A DNA stretch of 64,000 bases from Warburgia ugandensis (Eukaryota > Streptophyta > Magnoliopsida > Canellales > Canellaceae). The notes beneath the pieces are model-generated. The model worked only from the letters and a program-made list of their open reading frames with translations. It was not told the origin of the DNA and did no database searches. The stretch spans positions 35,721,217 to 35,785,216 of the forward strand of contig CP141139.1 in NCBI GenBank assembly GCA_035236585.1, in the 5' to 3' direction. Positions within the stretch are counted from its first letter, which is position 1. The number at the start of each line of letters is the position of its first letter. Positions 33,801-45,848 of the stretch are shown piece after piece. A program made the translations under genes and the position numbers.

Positions 33801-36749
33801 GCTCATTGGAAACAAAGCTTGCAGGAACAATTAGCAGTTTTGGAATGAAATATAGGAAACAGTAATAATTAAATCCAGTGAAATTCCAACAGATCAGTTG
33901 GAAAGACTTGCTGGAAATGGAGGATTTGGTTGGAAGGGAAGAGGAAATTGGGATTTTCTCCAGAAAGAGCACCAACGGGAGAGAGAAATCCAATTTGGGG
34001 GGAAAATCCCCAAAAACTAGTTTCATTGGACAAAATTCCCTTCAGTTCTGTTTATTTAGGAAGAAACCATCAAGAGTATTTCGTAAATAAGCACAAATGC
34101 ATGGGCATTTACATAATGAATACGTTAAAAGAAAACCAAATTTGATGCATCCAACTTAATCAGATTCACGTCTCAATGGATTGGATTCGAGAATCTGATT
34201 AAACAGGAAGTGCCAATTCAGTAAATTTGAAGCGGCAAATCTCAAATCCGAAGTGCTGAAAGGAAGCATATGAATCCATAATCCAATTTGCCTGAAGCAG
34301 AGGCAGAGAATCTGGGGTCAAGTAAAGGAATCCGGTGACCTTGATCTATCCCTAGGAAGCACATCAATACAAGAAGCAGGAACAAGCATCCCAATAAAAA
34401 ATTACAAAACTGGCTATTCCGTAGGATTTGAAACATCTATTCATCAGTGTGACCCATGACAGAATAATGCAGCATTTGGGTTAATTGGACACCTTTTCCT
34501 CACAAGGATATTTTGATGCCATAACCAATGCAAAGTATTCAGAGAATTGCAGTCCATATTCTTTGTGCATATCATCTTCGAAACAACTTCCAGCTTTCAG
34601 CTAGAAACATTGGAACTGTAAAAGATTCATTTTCGGTCATACTGACAACTTATGTTTTTTCTAGATAAAATTTAGGCCATAATCTGAGTTTTCAAAAGAC
34701 CTCACCCCGCAGGGATCTCCCTCACTGGAAGGGTCTCACCAACTAGAAGTTGTTCCAACTCAACCAGTTTCAACGAGGAACTGTTTGGTTGCAGATTTCC
34801 TGCTCTAACACTTCCCTACCTTCTGTTGGAAGGACATTATCAACTCTAACTCAAGCATAGATAGTAAAGGCCAGACAGTTATAGATTGCTAACAATCTAG
34901 GTATTATTGTCCTAGGTGACTAAATGGCAGAAAGTACAACTTTTTGGCTCTCTATCGAGACTGATAAATAAAAGGCATACCCGACCAAAGATATTTACCA
35001 CCAAAAAGTTCAGCAACAATGAACACGTAAGAGTTGACGTTACCTATACTAAAATATTAAAATTTAAGGACTAGATATTCTTAAATTTGCATCTTTGAGT
35101 CTTTGGTTTCTCATGAGGTACTCTCATAACAGGATTCTCTCAAACTAAACATCTCGCTTGGACTCGCTACAAAACCTATATGTTTTGACTTTCCTCTGTC
35201 AAGCTGGATAAGATTTGCAATTAATTATTCTGATTTATTTCATACAAAGAGAATAAGACAGTGTCAGATGCACTATGGTTGGATGTCAATTCAAAACTAG
35301 GTTTTGCTGGTCAGGAATGCTGCAGTATGGCATCCATATGGGAACTCTAGTGTGGCTATCGTTCTAGCTGTTGAACTATAGCAACAGCCAAGATTGCATG
35401 GTCTTTAAAGGAACACATTTTTCCAAAGAGTTGAAAGCAGAAATTGTAAAAGATATGCTTGGAATCTAGGAGAAAATCTTGGATGGTTGGCTAGAGGCGA
35501 GTGCTTTACAACCAGTTGCCAAAATATTTTCCTTTAGAAACTAGTCTAATCTTCCTTTTCAACCGTTTGCCAAGATACTTTCCTTTAGGAACTACTCTAA
35601 TCTTGCCCATTCTTATGAATCAATAATTGATACATAAGATGCATAGCATTCCTCTTTAATGAAAAAAATTAATAAAACTACAATGATATGTTTGCTTAGA
35701 ACTAATTAGCAATCATAGCTTACTGTCTCTGCAGTAATAAAGTTAAATTCTATTTCCAAATCAAACTCTAAGTGAAGCAACTGATAACATGGCAAATCCG
35801 TGAAGTCCTAATCTTCTTTGTATGTCAAGATTACTAGTTCAGCCTACATCAATCATAAAAGGAACTAATACTAGCCAGATCAATCAACATGTTCGACGCA
35901 ATAATGAATATCAGACAGACAAAAGCAATAACTCAATTAGATCAAGAAATACACGAACATGGAAACATCCGCAACTCGGTTGCGGTTTCCTCATACCTCT
36001 AACGATCGATGCCGAAGAACACCATTAATGGTCCTCTGCTCCCTCTCCGTCTCATCGTCCTCTGGTATAGAATCAAGCATCCCCTGCCTCAAAGGCTTCC
36101 GTCTAGGACTAATCTGAACTGTCTTCGTCAAAATTAAAGGAAACCCAGAGCAACAACCAGCCACATAGACCTCAATCGAAGGTGAAGAAATCCCAAGCTT
36201 GGGCTGAAAGAAAGCTGAAGAACCGGACGCAATTGACGCCGCAGTATAGCAATCCATACTCCATCCAGTCTTAGAATCATTTTGCAGTTGATGATCAAAT
36301 CCACCACCGCCGTTACACCAAGCCGGTTCAATTCTTTCAAGAGACCCGCACAAGATCATATCTTCGTTCTCATACACCTCAAATTCCGTTGCTCCTGTGA
36401 CTCGCACGTTGTCCGTACTCACATAGGTGACTTCCAACGACTCCTTGTCGACGCGATCCCGCCTGAGAGTCAGAGACGCTGTTTCGGAAGCCGGAATGCG
36501 CGAACCATTGATCTCAAGAGCGACCCCTATCTCACGGCGGATATGACAGAGGGTTAGATGGTCCGGAACGCAATCGGCGACGCAAGGTGAGACCCTGACG
36601 TAGAAAAGGCGGATCTCGAACCATCCGATCGTCGGAGATGTAGTTCCGTTCAGAAGCCGATACCGAGGAGGTGGATTAGGGACTTTCTTGGGAAGGCAGA
36701 TTGCCATGGATCCATTCTCTTCCGGATAATCGTCAAAATCCATCGCCAA
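30848..36749 (-). CDS. At1g01500-like protein of unknown function, two exons
   Basis: Exon 1 is 36749-35997 (251 codons) and exon 2 is 31075-30848 (75 codons plus stop), joined in phase 0 over a 4.9-kb GT-AG intron; 326 residues in total. The protein matches what I recall of Arabidopsis At1g01500, which lies beside ANGUSTIFOLIA there too. Conserved parts are GWFEIRLFYVRVSPCVADCV (about 42-61), HIRREIGVALEINGSRI, LTLRRDRVDKES, FFQPKLGISSPSIEVYVAGC and the C-terminal LSWFNAGVRVGVGIGLGMCL. The glycine-rich stretch at about 288-311 is probably a membrane helix, followed by a basic tail KRRFF. The public label erythronate-4-phosphate dehydrogenase family is not supported by any dinucleotide-binding motif here and may have been carried over from its neighbour. 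No break was seen. Confidence 0.9.
31076..35996 (-). other. Intron of the At1g01500-like gene (4,921 bp)
   Basis: The donor follows TCGTTAGAG at 35997 and the acceptor precedes GTATTTGATGCAG at 31075. It contains a short (CA)n tract near 33769-33784 and, next to exon 1, the 684-bp segment (35290-35973) repeated at 57727-58726. No gene or complete mobile element was recognised. Confidence 0.85.
35290..35973. repeat. Duplicated segment, copy A (SINE-free)
   Basis: The 684-bp segment starts TTCAAAACTAGGTTTTGC and ends ATGGAAACATCCGCA. It is present again in direct orientation at 57727-58726. The copies align along their length apart from small indels and two SINEs in copy B. Copy A ends 23 bases short of the splice donor of the At1g01500-like gene. 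Confidence 0.9.
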
Positions 36750-37595
36750 AGAAGGATCCGGAACAGAAAAAAAGCGATTGACAGGAGAAGAAGACAGAAT
36801 TGCAGTGTCAGAAGACGGAATTCATGAAATCAAGCCATTTCTTCTTCTCCTTTTCCTTCGTCTTTTTCCTCTAGGGTTTTGCCAGGAGGAAATAGACATT
36901 AACCGACCTGTAGAGAGAGAAGTATTAGGGTTTTTCCTTTTCTAAATTTTCGTTCTAATTTGGCTGGAATTTCTGTTTTTGCGAGGAAATGGAGAAAGGG
37001 GGCGAGTCAGAGGGAAGGAAGGCGAGATCCGAGGGACTGCAACTTCTTTATTTCTTTTTCTCTATCGAATTTTCAGGGATTGTCGCGTGCCGCGTAAGAA
37101 AATGCCGCCGGTGTTTGAAGAGCAGAAAGATACAGTGGAGCGGATAATGTCGGATCGGTTTCTTTATTGCATGTTTAAGCAGCTGCGAAGAAGTAGTAGA
37201 AGAAGACGTGGGAGAATGGACAAGGATGGTGTAACACATGGTCTTTCATCTTGACCGTTGAACTGCATCAGGGCAAACTAAGCCTTTACACTGATTCTGA
37301 AGTTTGAAAGTGAAAGATTTCCCTTGGATTGCCAAGTCATAAGTTCTTGCTACTGGATGGAACTGCATTGCCAACCAAACTAGGGCTCCATCCAACATGC
37401 ACTTCGCTCCGAGAGGATATATGAAAAGCCAATAATGGGAGTGTTTGATAATAAGAAATTTGATGGAAGTGCCAGACAGGATAAAAGAACTAGTTGTAAC
37501 TTGTTAGAGTACCAACAAATAGTGTTTTATGTTTTTATTACTTTGCATTTTGACAAGGACCTTCCTAGTAAGAGTTACACTTACGTACTACTTGT

Positions 37596-37900
37596 AAAAA
37601 GGCAGTTCCAGTGCACGAAGCTCCCGCATATGCAAAGTTTGGGGAAGGGGCAAATCATAGGGGTCAATCGTATGCAGCTCTACCTTTGCAATTTGTAAGA
37701 AATTGTGTTTCACACTTTGAACCCATAACCTCAAGCTCCCACGACAACAACTTTATTGGAGAAGACCACAGAGGTCAATAGTATCCAGCTTTACATTGCA
37801 ATTTGTAAGAAATTGTGTTTCATGCCCTAAATCCATGACCTCACGGTCCCACGACAACAACTCAATTGGGGCGGACCACAAGAGTCAATACTAATGCACT
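37596..37900 (-). mobile_element. Au-like SINE with internal tandem duplication (111-bp unit)
   Basis: The plus strand has the SINE 3' block (GTGCACGAAGCTCCCGCAT). The central block GTCAATNGTATNCAGCT through AAGAAATTGTGTTTCA to CCACGACAACAACT is then repeated. The anchor GGTCAAT or AGTCAAT lies at 37662, 37773 and 37883, periods of 111 and 110 bp. Normal copies have this block once. The usual 5' end (GGGGAGCC) is lost. Confidence 0.8.
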
Positions 37901-39896
37901 ACAAGGTTTTTAAACTATAAAAAGATGGACGTAGGTTGCCAAACACCATTATGGTTTCAACAATAGATAAATAAATATTATAAAAAATCTTTACCAAACA
38001 ACACTATTATTTTTTTAATACATATATTAGATAAAAGCTTATAAGTGAGTGTAATGACAAGCAAAGTAAGCGTTGCCGATTGCTGCTTAATTAAGTTGAC
38101 CATTTGGTGTGTTTTAAAAGGAAAGTGTTAGGTATTTCTCTTATAAAGTCTAAAGGATCTAACTATTTCTAGAGAAGTATATTTAAGGTCCAATTATGAC
38201 TTGAGAGAGATTTGCCCTAGTAGGCTTAGTTGCATGCCCCTTTGCAGTTATTATTCCTGTACCAATATCATTTCTAGATGTGTCGCAATGCTAATAGAGG
38301 TGCATCAAAATCCTGTTGGGACTGATTTAGATTGGAAGTAAAGAAAATAAGAATAATAGAATTGATGGAAATGAATAAAAGAGAAATAAGGGCAAGGCAA
38401 ATCAATTAACTTTGTCTTAAAGATATTATTTCCCCACTTATGCCATTGGCTACATGGAAACAAGTCCCCAGGATGCAATGCCCAGAATTCTCACTTCGAT
38501 AAAAGAATACAATATAAGAGAGTGTATGTGCAGAGAGAGAGAGAGAGAGAGAGCTTGTGTTAATAAAAAGTAAACAAAATTAGTTATATTTATAGATGGA
38601 GAGTTATTTATTTACACCTAATTGGTGCCTCTTTAACTACTTATATGTCGATTCACTTAAATTTCAAAATAACTTTTGGCATTTTAATATTCAAATTGAA
38701 GTGACTATTGGCTATCAACAAGTTCTAGAATATTTTAATTAAAATTTTATTTAATAAAATAAATTATTCATTTATTATTTATTATTTTTAAAATATACCA
38801 ACAAATCCAATAATTAAGTTTTTTGAAATAAATATAAATCTCTTGTGAAGTTTCTAATCTTAGGTGAAAAATAAATCTTGTTATGTAAATGAAAGCCACT
38901 TGCTTGATAGGTGGTTTCAAATGGTCTTATTGGAAAAATGGCTAATTCAATTATATTTAAATGAGTTCCTCATCCTACTAGCTGCTACTACTTTTTGCTT
39001 AACTTTAGTTGGCACCTTTAATTGAGAAACCAAAGAAAATGCAATGGAGGTTGCTGCTAGAGGAGTCATAAGGACAGTGACAGAAATTTCATAGCATGAT
39101 ATCGCACATATCTGTATAAATAAGTGAACAACTGTGAACTATGAACAACCTTATTGGAAAGTTTGTGACTACTTATAATCTATTGATTCTTAAACTTTTA
39201 GCGAAGGTAGATTCTTAGGTTATTGCAACAGGATCTGTGAATAGAATTGCTTACTAGTTAAGAGACTAAGATGATGAAAGAGACTCAACTAGATTGATGA
39301 AGAAATGTCTACAAGCTAATCATATTTATAGACAATGAAATTGGGACCTTACATGCTAGACAATTTTGCAACATTTAGTAAAGGGCTTTTTGTTTGGTTT
39401 TTGAATTCTTATATTATATTATTGATCTTCTTGAACATGATTATGTAGTCACATGTGTGCCCATAGTTCCTTAATTTGTTGCCTTTTTTCTTGTTTCTTG
39501 ACTCTGCTTGAATAAAAAAGATGGATAATATTGTATGATAAGATATGAATTATTACAAATAATGGTAGATTACTTAGTAATTAACATTAACTATATAATC
39601 TACCTTTGATGTTCTTTTTCTTCATCATCATAAGAAAAAAGAGGAGGTTTTATATTATGTACATGTGAGTAAAAGTGAGAGTGTACCAAATTCATATCCA
39701 ACCATCCATTTTGTATCCTGAGGTGCATCTAATAAAAATGGATAGTGTTTTTCTCATTGCTTTTGTGAGGAAAAATGAAATTAAAAGTTTGAAAGTCCTC
39801 TACAGGAAGTAATTACAATCTTGTTTGTCCACATTGCAACTATACAGATAAATCTTCTACGAGACAAAATAAAAAATTGATATGGAATTTCTTTAA

Positions 39897-40301
39897 GGGA
39901 AAATATTATAAACATCCCTTGTGGACAAGGCAATTTCAATTGCCCCTCTATGGCTTAATTTCAGTCAATTAGACCTTTGAGGTTAAATGAGGTTGAAAAA
40001 TCAGCCTTCCATTAATGTTTGTGGGTACAATACAATTTTACTCTCCCTAATTTACCCTTTTTTTGCCCAAGACCTTGAAAATCTATCAACATAGTAATTT
40101 GAGGATTTCACAAAAGATTAAGTTAAGAACTTATCACTTGACAGCATATGAACCCAATTTTCATCCATCTTAATGAATTTGCCTAACAGAAGGCTAATTT
40201 TGCAACCCAATCAAGCCCCAAGGGGCTAATTGATTGGAGTTAAACCAAATGAGATAATTGAAATTAGCCCTAATCTTAGGAGGTGTTTATAATATTTTCC
40301 C
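39897..40301. mobile_element. MITE with Mutator-like features (405 bp)
   Basis: The ends are inverted: GGGAAAATATTATAAACATCCC at the left, and the right end read in reverse is GGGAAAATATTATAAACACC followed by similar AATTTCAATT and TTAGCCCC phrases. Nine-base flanks TTTCTTTAA (39888-39896) and TTTCTTCAA (40302-40310) match at 8 of 9 positions. A 9-bp duplication points to a Mutator-like family. It has no coding capacity. Confidence 0.8.
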
Positions 40302-41321
40302 TTTCTTCAACATATCTCACCTCTAGCAAGAAGAGAAACTCTTCCTTGTTGTACCTTCAAGAAGCCAAAATTGTCACCACCATTGTTGAAACACTTCTAT
40401 GTCTTTTCTTATAAGACCTTATAACCCTCTCAAAACTAAAGAAAGGAAGTCATAAAATTCTAAAGTAAAAATCATATTTAAAACCCCAAAGTTATAATGT
40501 TTTCTTTTTAAATCATTGCTTCAAGTTTATAGTTACACCTTGGACTTAACATTGTTTCTTCAATAAATCAAGCACTGTTAAAAACCTTAGCAACCTTAAT
40601 TGTTTGCCTATGTGTCTACCTAACTGGACCATCATACAAAAATCTTCTAATTGTTAAAAAATTTAAAAAGGGTATTTATTGAAGAAAACAAAAAAACACA
40701 CTTCTAGTTTCATTCTTGAAGAGAGGTCAAAAGAGTATACACTGTTATAATGCTATTTTGTAACTAAAACCCTAGATTTTGGCACACAAACTTAGCGTGA
40801 GATTGGCCAGCTTTGAATATGTCATTTTAAAGGTGACAATTATCTATTACTTTTTTTGTTTTTTGTTTTTTGTTTTCTTTTTTGTCTTTCTATGAGATTG
40901 TGTGACAACAACCTTTTGAAAAGAATCACTATTCCCTCATTGATGGAATTATGACCTTTTTAGGAGTTAGATCTTAGTCTTTTATTTTTTAAGATTAAAT
41001 CCATATTTTAATGGATGGCACAACCATGTGGTCCCTCATTATTTTAATATATACTACAAATGTAAGGCCCCTCATTGCTATTTACCCTGCACATATCAAC
41101 TACACTAGCATAGATCAAGAAACAAGGCACGAAAGCCCTTCATGCTATCACCTTTTTGGCCACTCTTCTTTTAAGGCCATTGATGTAGTTCCCATCCACA
41201 CATAGACTAATGAAGGTTAGCGGTTAAATATACATAATAGAAATGTTAAGCTAACTTTAACATTAAGTTCTCTTGAATTCTTAATATGGTAGGGTCATCA
41301 ATACTACCAAGTCTACCTGTC

Positions 41322-41429
41322 CACACACACACACGCACGCACGCACACACACACATGTATGTATGTATGTATGTATGTATGTATGTATGTATGTATGTAT
41401 GTATGTATGTATGTATGTATGTATGTATG
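41322..41429. repeat. Compound microsatellite (CA)n / (ATGT)n
   Basis: A CA/CG dinucleotide tract (41322-41355) runs into about 18 copies of ATGT (41356-41429). A minus-strand reading frame of repeated THTYIHTY is just the translation of this repeat. Confidence 0.97.
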
Positions 41430-42334
41430 CATATATATACTATAAAAAATGGCAAGCAAAGTTAAGTTGTAGTATAAAAAAATAATAAACAAATACGGGT
41501 TGTTAACTTATTGGATCTGCATGTACTCTCTCACATTAGGCTGGAGATTAAATATACATAATAAAAATGTGAAGCTAACTTCAATATAAGTTCTCTTGAC
41601 GCATTCATCAATACTTCCTAGTCTTCCTAGTGGAAACTATTTCTATTTCAATTCTATATTTAGGGATGAAGGAAGCCTTTTCATAGCTTTTCAGTGAAAT
41701 GAGCACATTATATTTTCCTTGATCTTTTCAAGATAAGCTCAACTAAGATGAGTTTTATTTGAAGCATCTTGACTGAACAATAGAGGAGGTTTCCCATGCA
41801 TGCTTAGTCTAAGTTATCATGTGAACCCCAACACACATATGAAACCTTATCGTCTCACTAGCATATATGTTAATGAATAATTTACTTAGTTTTCTTTTCA
41901 CGCTATAGGCATTTACTTAGTTTTCATCTCATCATGTTTAATATGGTATGTTTCATAGGTTTTATCTACTAACACATGACATATTGATGTAGAATACCTT
42001 GTTTTGTTCCTTTCTATATGCAGTATGTCTTTCATCATAGGGACATCGATAAGCCAGACAGACACTATGAGGAAGCAAGGTCTCACAAATTGAGAACTGT
42101 AATAGGGAGTGGTTGTTTAGGCTTGATATCTTAGACTTTGTTGAATGGGCACAAGGAAAAGAATGCAAGAAACTTATTTTATAGGTTACCTGACAGGGGA
42201 ATATGGCAACTTGGAGAAGAATTCTATAAGATGGCCATGATATATTGGACATTGTACTTGAGGATGTATAATTGTAATTAAAACTATTAGCTTTAGAAGT
42301 GGCACTACAAAAATGTAGACCTTTATGGCAGTAA

Positions 42335-42517
42335 TTAAAGGGGCAGCCTCAATGTACGAAGTTCCCACATATGCTGAGTTCAGAAAAGGGGCGGACCACA
42401 AGGGTTAATAGTACATAGTCTTACCTTGTATTTTGCAAGAGGCTATTTCTACACCTTAAACCCGTAACCTTAAGGTCGTAGACAATAACTCTACCATTTT
42501 GCCAAGACTCCCCTTCC
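42335..42517 (-). mobile_element. Au-like SINE
   Basis: All SINE blocks are present in complement: AATGTACGAAGTTCCCACAT, GTCTTACCTTGTATTTTGCA and TTTTGCCAAGACTCCCCTT. Flanks CTTTATGGCAGTAA (42321) and CTTTATGACAATAA (42518) match at 12 of 14 positions. Confidence 0.88.
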
Positions 42518-42869
42518 CTTTATGACAATAAGTAGGGTGAAAAAACTTTTTGCCGCTAAAAGAGAATGTGTAATTATTTATATATAATTAAAATAAGAAA
42601 AAAGAAAGAAAGAAAAAACGCTCATTTTAAGGTCTCAAAGCACTACTTGTGATGGGCATGCAATCCTTAACAGGTTGTGACTCCACCGTATCCATATTAA
42701 GTTCTTTTTTCCAGATTTTGAGTTCCATGAAGTTTTGGAGACCATAAATAACATAGAAATGATCAGGTACAGGTGCTGGTGGAACTCAGATTTTGGTTAT
42801 CGAAGCCATTTGTCTTCTTGATATTTTTGGTTAATAAATTATGAAACGACTTATGAAGGGTAGATAAAC

Positions 42870-42978
42870 AACAGTTCAGGTGCACGAAGCTCTTGCGAAT
42901 GCGAGGTCTGGGGGAAGGGGTGGACCACAAGTGTTAATAGTATGAAGCCTTACCTTGCATTTTACAAGAGGTTATTTC
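42870..42978 (-). mobile_element. 5'-truncated Au-like SINE
   Basis: Only the 3' two-thirds is present: GTGCACGAAGCTCTTGCG through GCCTTACCTTGCATTTTACA, stopping at GGTTATTTCCATG. The tRNA-like head is missing. It lies about 350 bp from the copy at 42335, in the same orientation. Confidence 0.8.
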
Positions 42979-45848
42979 CATGTATGTAGGCATCACATAA
43001 ACCTAAGCCAAAGGCTTAGTCATTGGCAATGAGAAAATAGCTTATTGAGGAGAGCAAATATCATTATCCATCTGAATTGCCAAAGAAGTGAGAAAAAGAT
43101 GTCTAATCTGCTTCTATTACAACTGCTACCATTACTCTAAAGTCAAAACTGGGAATCAGTTTGTTTCTACCTGCATTCTTCCAAGGGGGATTTCACTAGA
43201 CTCTTATGAAGCATATGTGGGTGTTCAGTTGGAGGAAGTCCTCTTGTTCACCAAAATGGAGAACAACGAGGAGAAACATTTTCTGGGTAAATCCAACTGT
43301 GATGAAGATATGCCATTAACGGAAGCTATTGCTTTAGTCTCAGTCGTAATGGCAGACTTAGTGAAGCTTTTTGTACAATTCGCATTGCATATGTATTGTG
43401 CCGATGCTTGAAGTCCAAATCTTTCATTTTGCAAAGGTTTACTTGCTCCGAAGGATAATAAACAAGGTTTTCCAAGTTGTACTACTATGATGGAACTACA
43501 ATTAGAGCTCACTAGTACACATCAGTAGGTGGATCAAGAAGAATAAGAAAACTCTTATTAGATCAATGGGTGGGTTACACTAAGAAAACATACTGTAAAT
43601 CTTGTTGAGGAAATGGCAATCGGATCAATTCCACTTCTAATCACCCCTACCTTCCCTCTGGCCATGTTCCCCTTACTTCTTTTTGCCCCCCTCCTCCTTA
43701 TTCTCTTTTCCTTAACTGAATATATTTCATCCCCTCTAGTTGTGCCCCCTCTTCCACTTCTTCCATAACTGAATTGCTTCCCCTTAACTGCCTGGCATGA
43801 GGACCACTTTTCCTCAAGTATGTCATCCCAAAATGACCTGGCTTCTTTTTCTCCTTCTACCCATCATCACCCCCATCAATACCCCCTAAAACAGCGACCT
43901 TGTCCCCAAGGTGGAAGTCAGAGAACTTGGATTATATAGTGTTGAAGAGCTCCCATGTACTGGCATGATCAGGTAAGTTTTGCCATCGTACCAGTACCTC
44001 TAGTTGTCCATTAGGTAGATTTTGCGTATCCTTAACAACAGCTGGATGGACTTGTAATTCCATATCTTCTGAAAGAGAGGCAGACAAGGGCTGTGGGCTG
44101 AGGGTAGGAGAGGCTGCTGGCTTTAAGAGTGAAACATGAAAAACTGGGTGGATTTTGGCAGTGGGAGGAAGGTCCAAGTGGTATGCCACTTCTCCTATTC
44201 GTCAGAATACCTTATAAGGGCCATGATACCTTGGGGATAGATGTGGGTAGATAATGATTTGAGTCTATATGGTTGGATTTTTAGATAGATGAAGTCTCTG
44301 GGTGAAAAGGAAAGATCATGCCTATGTGCATCGGCTTGGGCCTTCATGTGTGCATGTGCTTGGCCCAAATGGTGCTTCAATTATGCTAAGATGTCATCTC
44401 GATGGTGGAGCTGGTCATTGACCTTTGCTACAAAGAAGTTGTTTCTTGAAAACTTAAGTAATACAAGGGGATCACGTCCATATAAGGCTCGAAAAGGGGT
44501 CATCCCTATAGCCATGGAAGGTGGTGTTGTACCAATATTTCGCTCAACATATCCATTTTCACCAGGATTTGGGGTTTTTCCCCGATGAAGCAATGGAGAT
44601 ACATTTTGAGACAGCGATTAACCACTTCCATCTGCCCGTCCATCTGAGGGTGGTAGGCCGAGCTCATTTTTAAGGAGGTGCCAACGATCTTGAATAGTTT
44701 CTTCTAGTAATGGCTTATGAAAACTCGATCACGATCTGTGACAATGGAGCAGGGATACCTGTGTAGCTTAACTACCTCTTTTGCAAAGTGAAGGGCAATG
44801 TCTTTAGATGTGTACGGATGGGCAAGGGGAATGAAGTGAGCATACTTGGTGATTTGGTCCACCACTACCATAATTGTGTCATACCCCCGAGATCTTGGTT
44901 ATCCACTCATAAAATTCATAGAGATGTCTTCCCATGACGACAAGGGAACGAGTAGGGGCAGAAGTAATCCAGCAGGTTTAGTGGAGGTGTACTTGTTTCT
45001 TTGGCATATATCGCATTCTACCACAAACTTTTGGACATCGTTCCTCATACCATCCCAATGCAGAATCTGCAAAATGCATTTGTATGTATGGAAAAAACTA
45101 GAATGTCCACCAGTGGGGGTGGAATGGAATTCTTACAGTAGTAAGGGAATGCTCTGGGAAAGCCTAGGCAGCACTAGTCTGCCATCGTAGTAAAGTTTTT
45201 CGTGTCTTAAGGTGTACCTGGGGTGGCTATGCTCGTCGCTCAGAAGTTGTTGACAGATAGCTCTCAATTTGGCATCAACCTGCTTCATCACTAATCTGGT
45301 CCAGTCCTTCATAATTGGCCACTGTGAGTGTCAACAAATGTAGTTCGTGATTGGTATTGCCTGGCAAAAGAGTTGTGTCAAAGAAGTCAATAGCATAGAA
45401 TTCTTGACATCGTAAAGTCAAGGCCCACCAACTTATCAACCATTTTTGTTGTTCACTACTGAGGATACGTTAGTCCATGAGGTGATGTAGACTTTTTTTA
45501 ATCTTTTCTTATGATGAAACACCTGCCCAGCAGATAATGCCTCCACTTTTGGACAGATATCACAATGGCCATCAGCTCCCGCTCATATGTTGACTTAGAT
45601 TGGGATCTGATTGACAAGGACTGGCTGAAGAATGCCATTGGTCTCCCTTCTTGCATTAACACTGCCCCTATCCCTTTGGCTGATGCATCAGTTTCTAGGA
45701 TGAATTGCTTGGTAAAATCTAGAATAGCCAACAAATTGTACTGTGGTCATTGCTTGTTTGAATGCATCAAAAGCCTTTTGGGCCGCAGCATTCCATTGGA
45801 AGTTGTCTTTCCTCAAGAGAGCTGTCAGAGGGGCTACAATGACTCCAT

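Larger units (their letters stand above)
36750..43487. other. Gene-poor region between the At1g01500-like gene and the gypsy fossil
   Basis: The stretch is AT-rich and holds the 5' flank of the At1g01500-like gene, a (GA)n tract (38532-38553), a tandemly enlarged SINE (37596-37900), a MULE-type MITE (39897-40301), a long microsatellite (41322-41429) and two further SINEs. Short reading frames at 36979, 43088 and elsewhere resemble no known protein. Confidence 0.6.

Noticed and set aside
36979-37254. Arg-rich 91-codon frame divergent from the At1g01500-like gene
   Set aside because: Composition follows the purine-rich sequence; no homology recognised.
41246-41455. Frame of repeated THTYIHTY
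   Set aside because: Translation of the ATGT microsatellite.
43088-43411. 107-codon frame upstream of the gypsy fossil
   Set aside because: No recognisable domain, flanked by a SINE and an LTR; probably chance.
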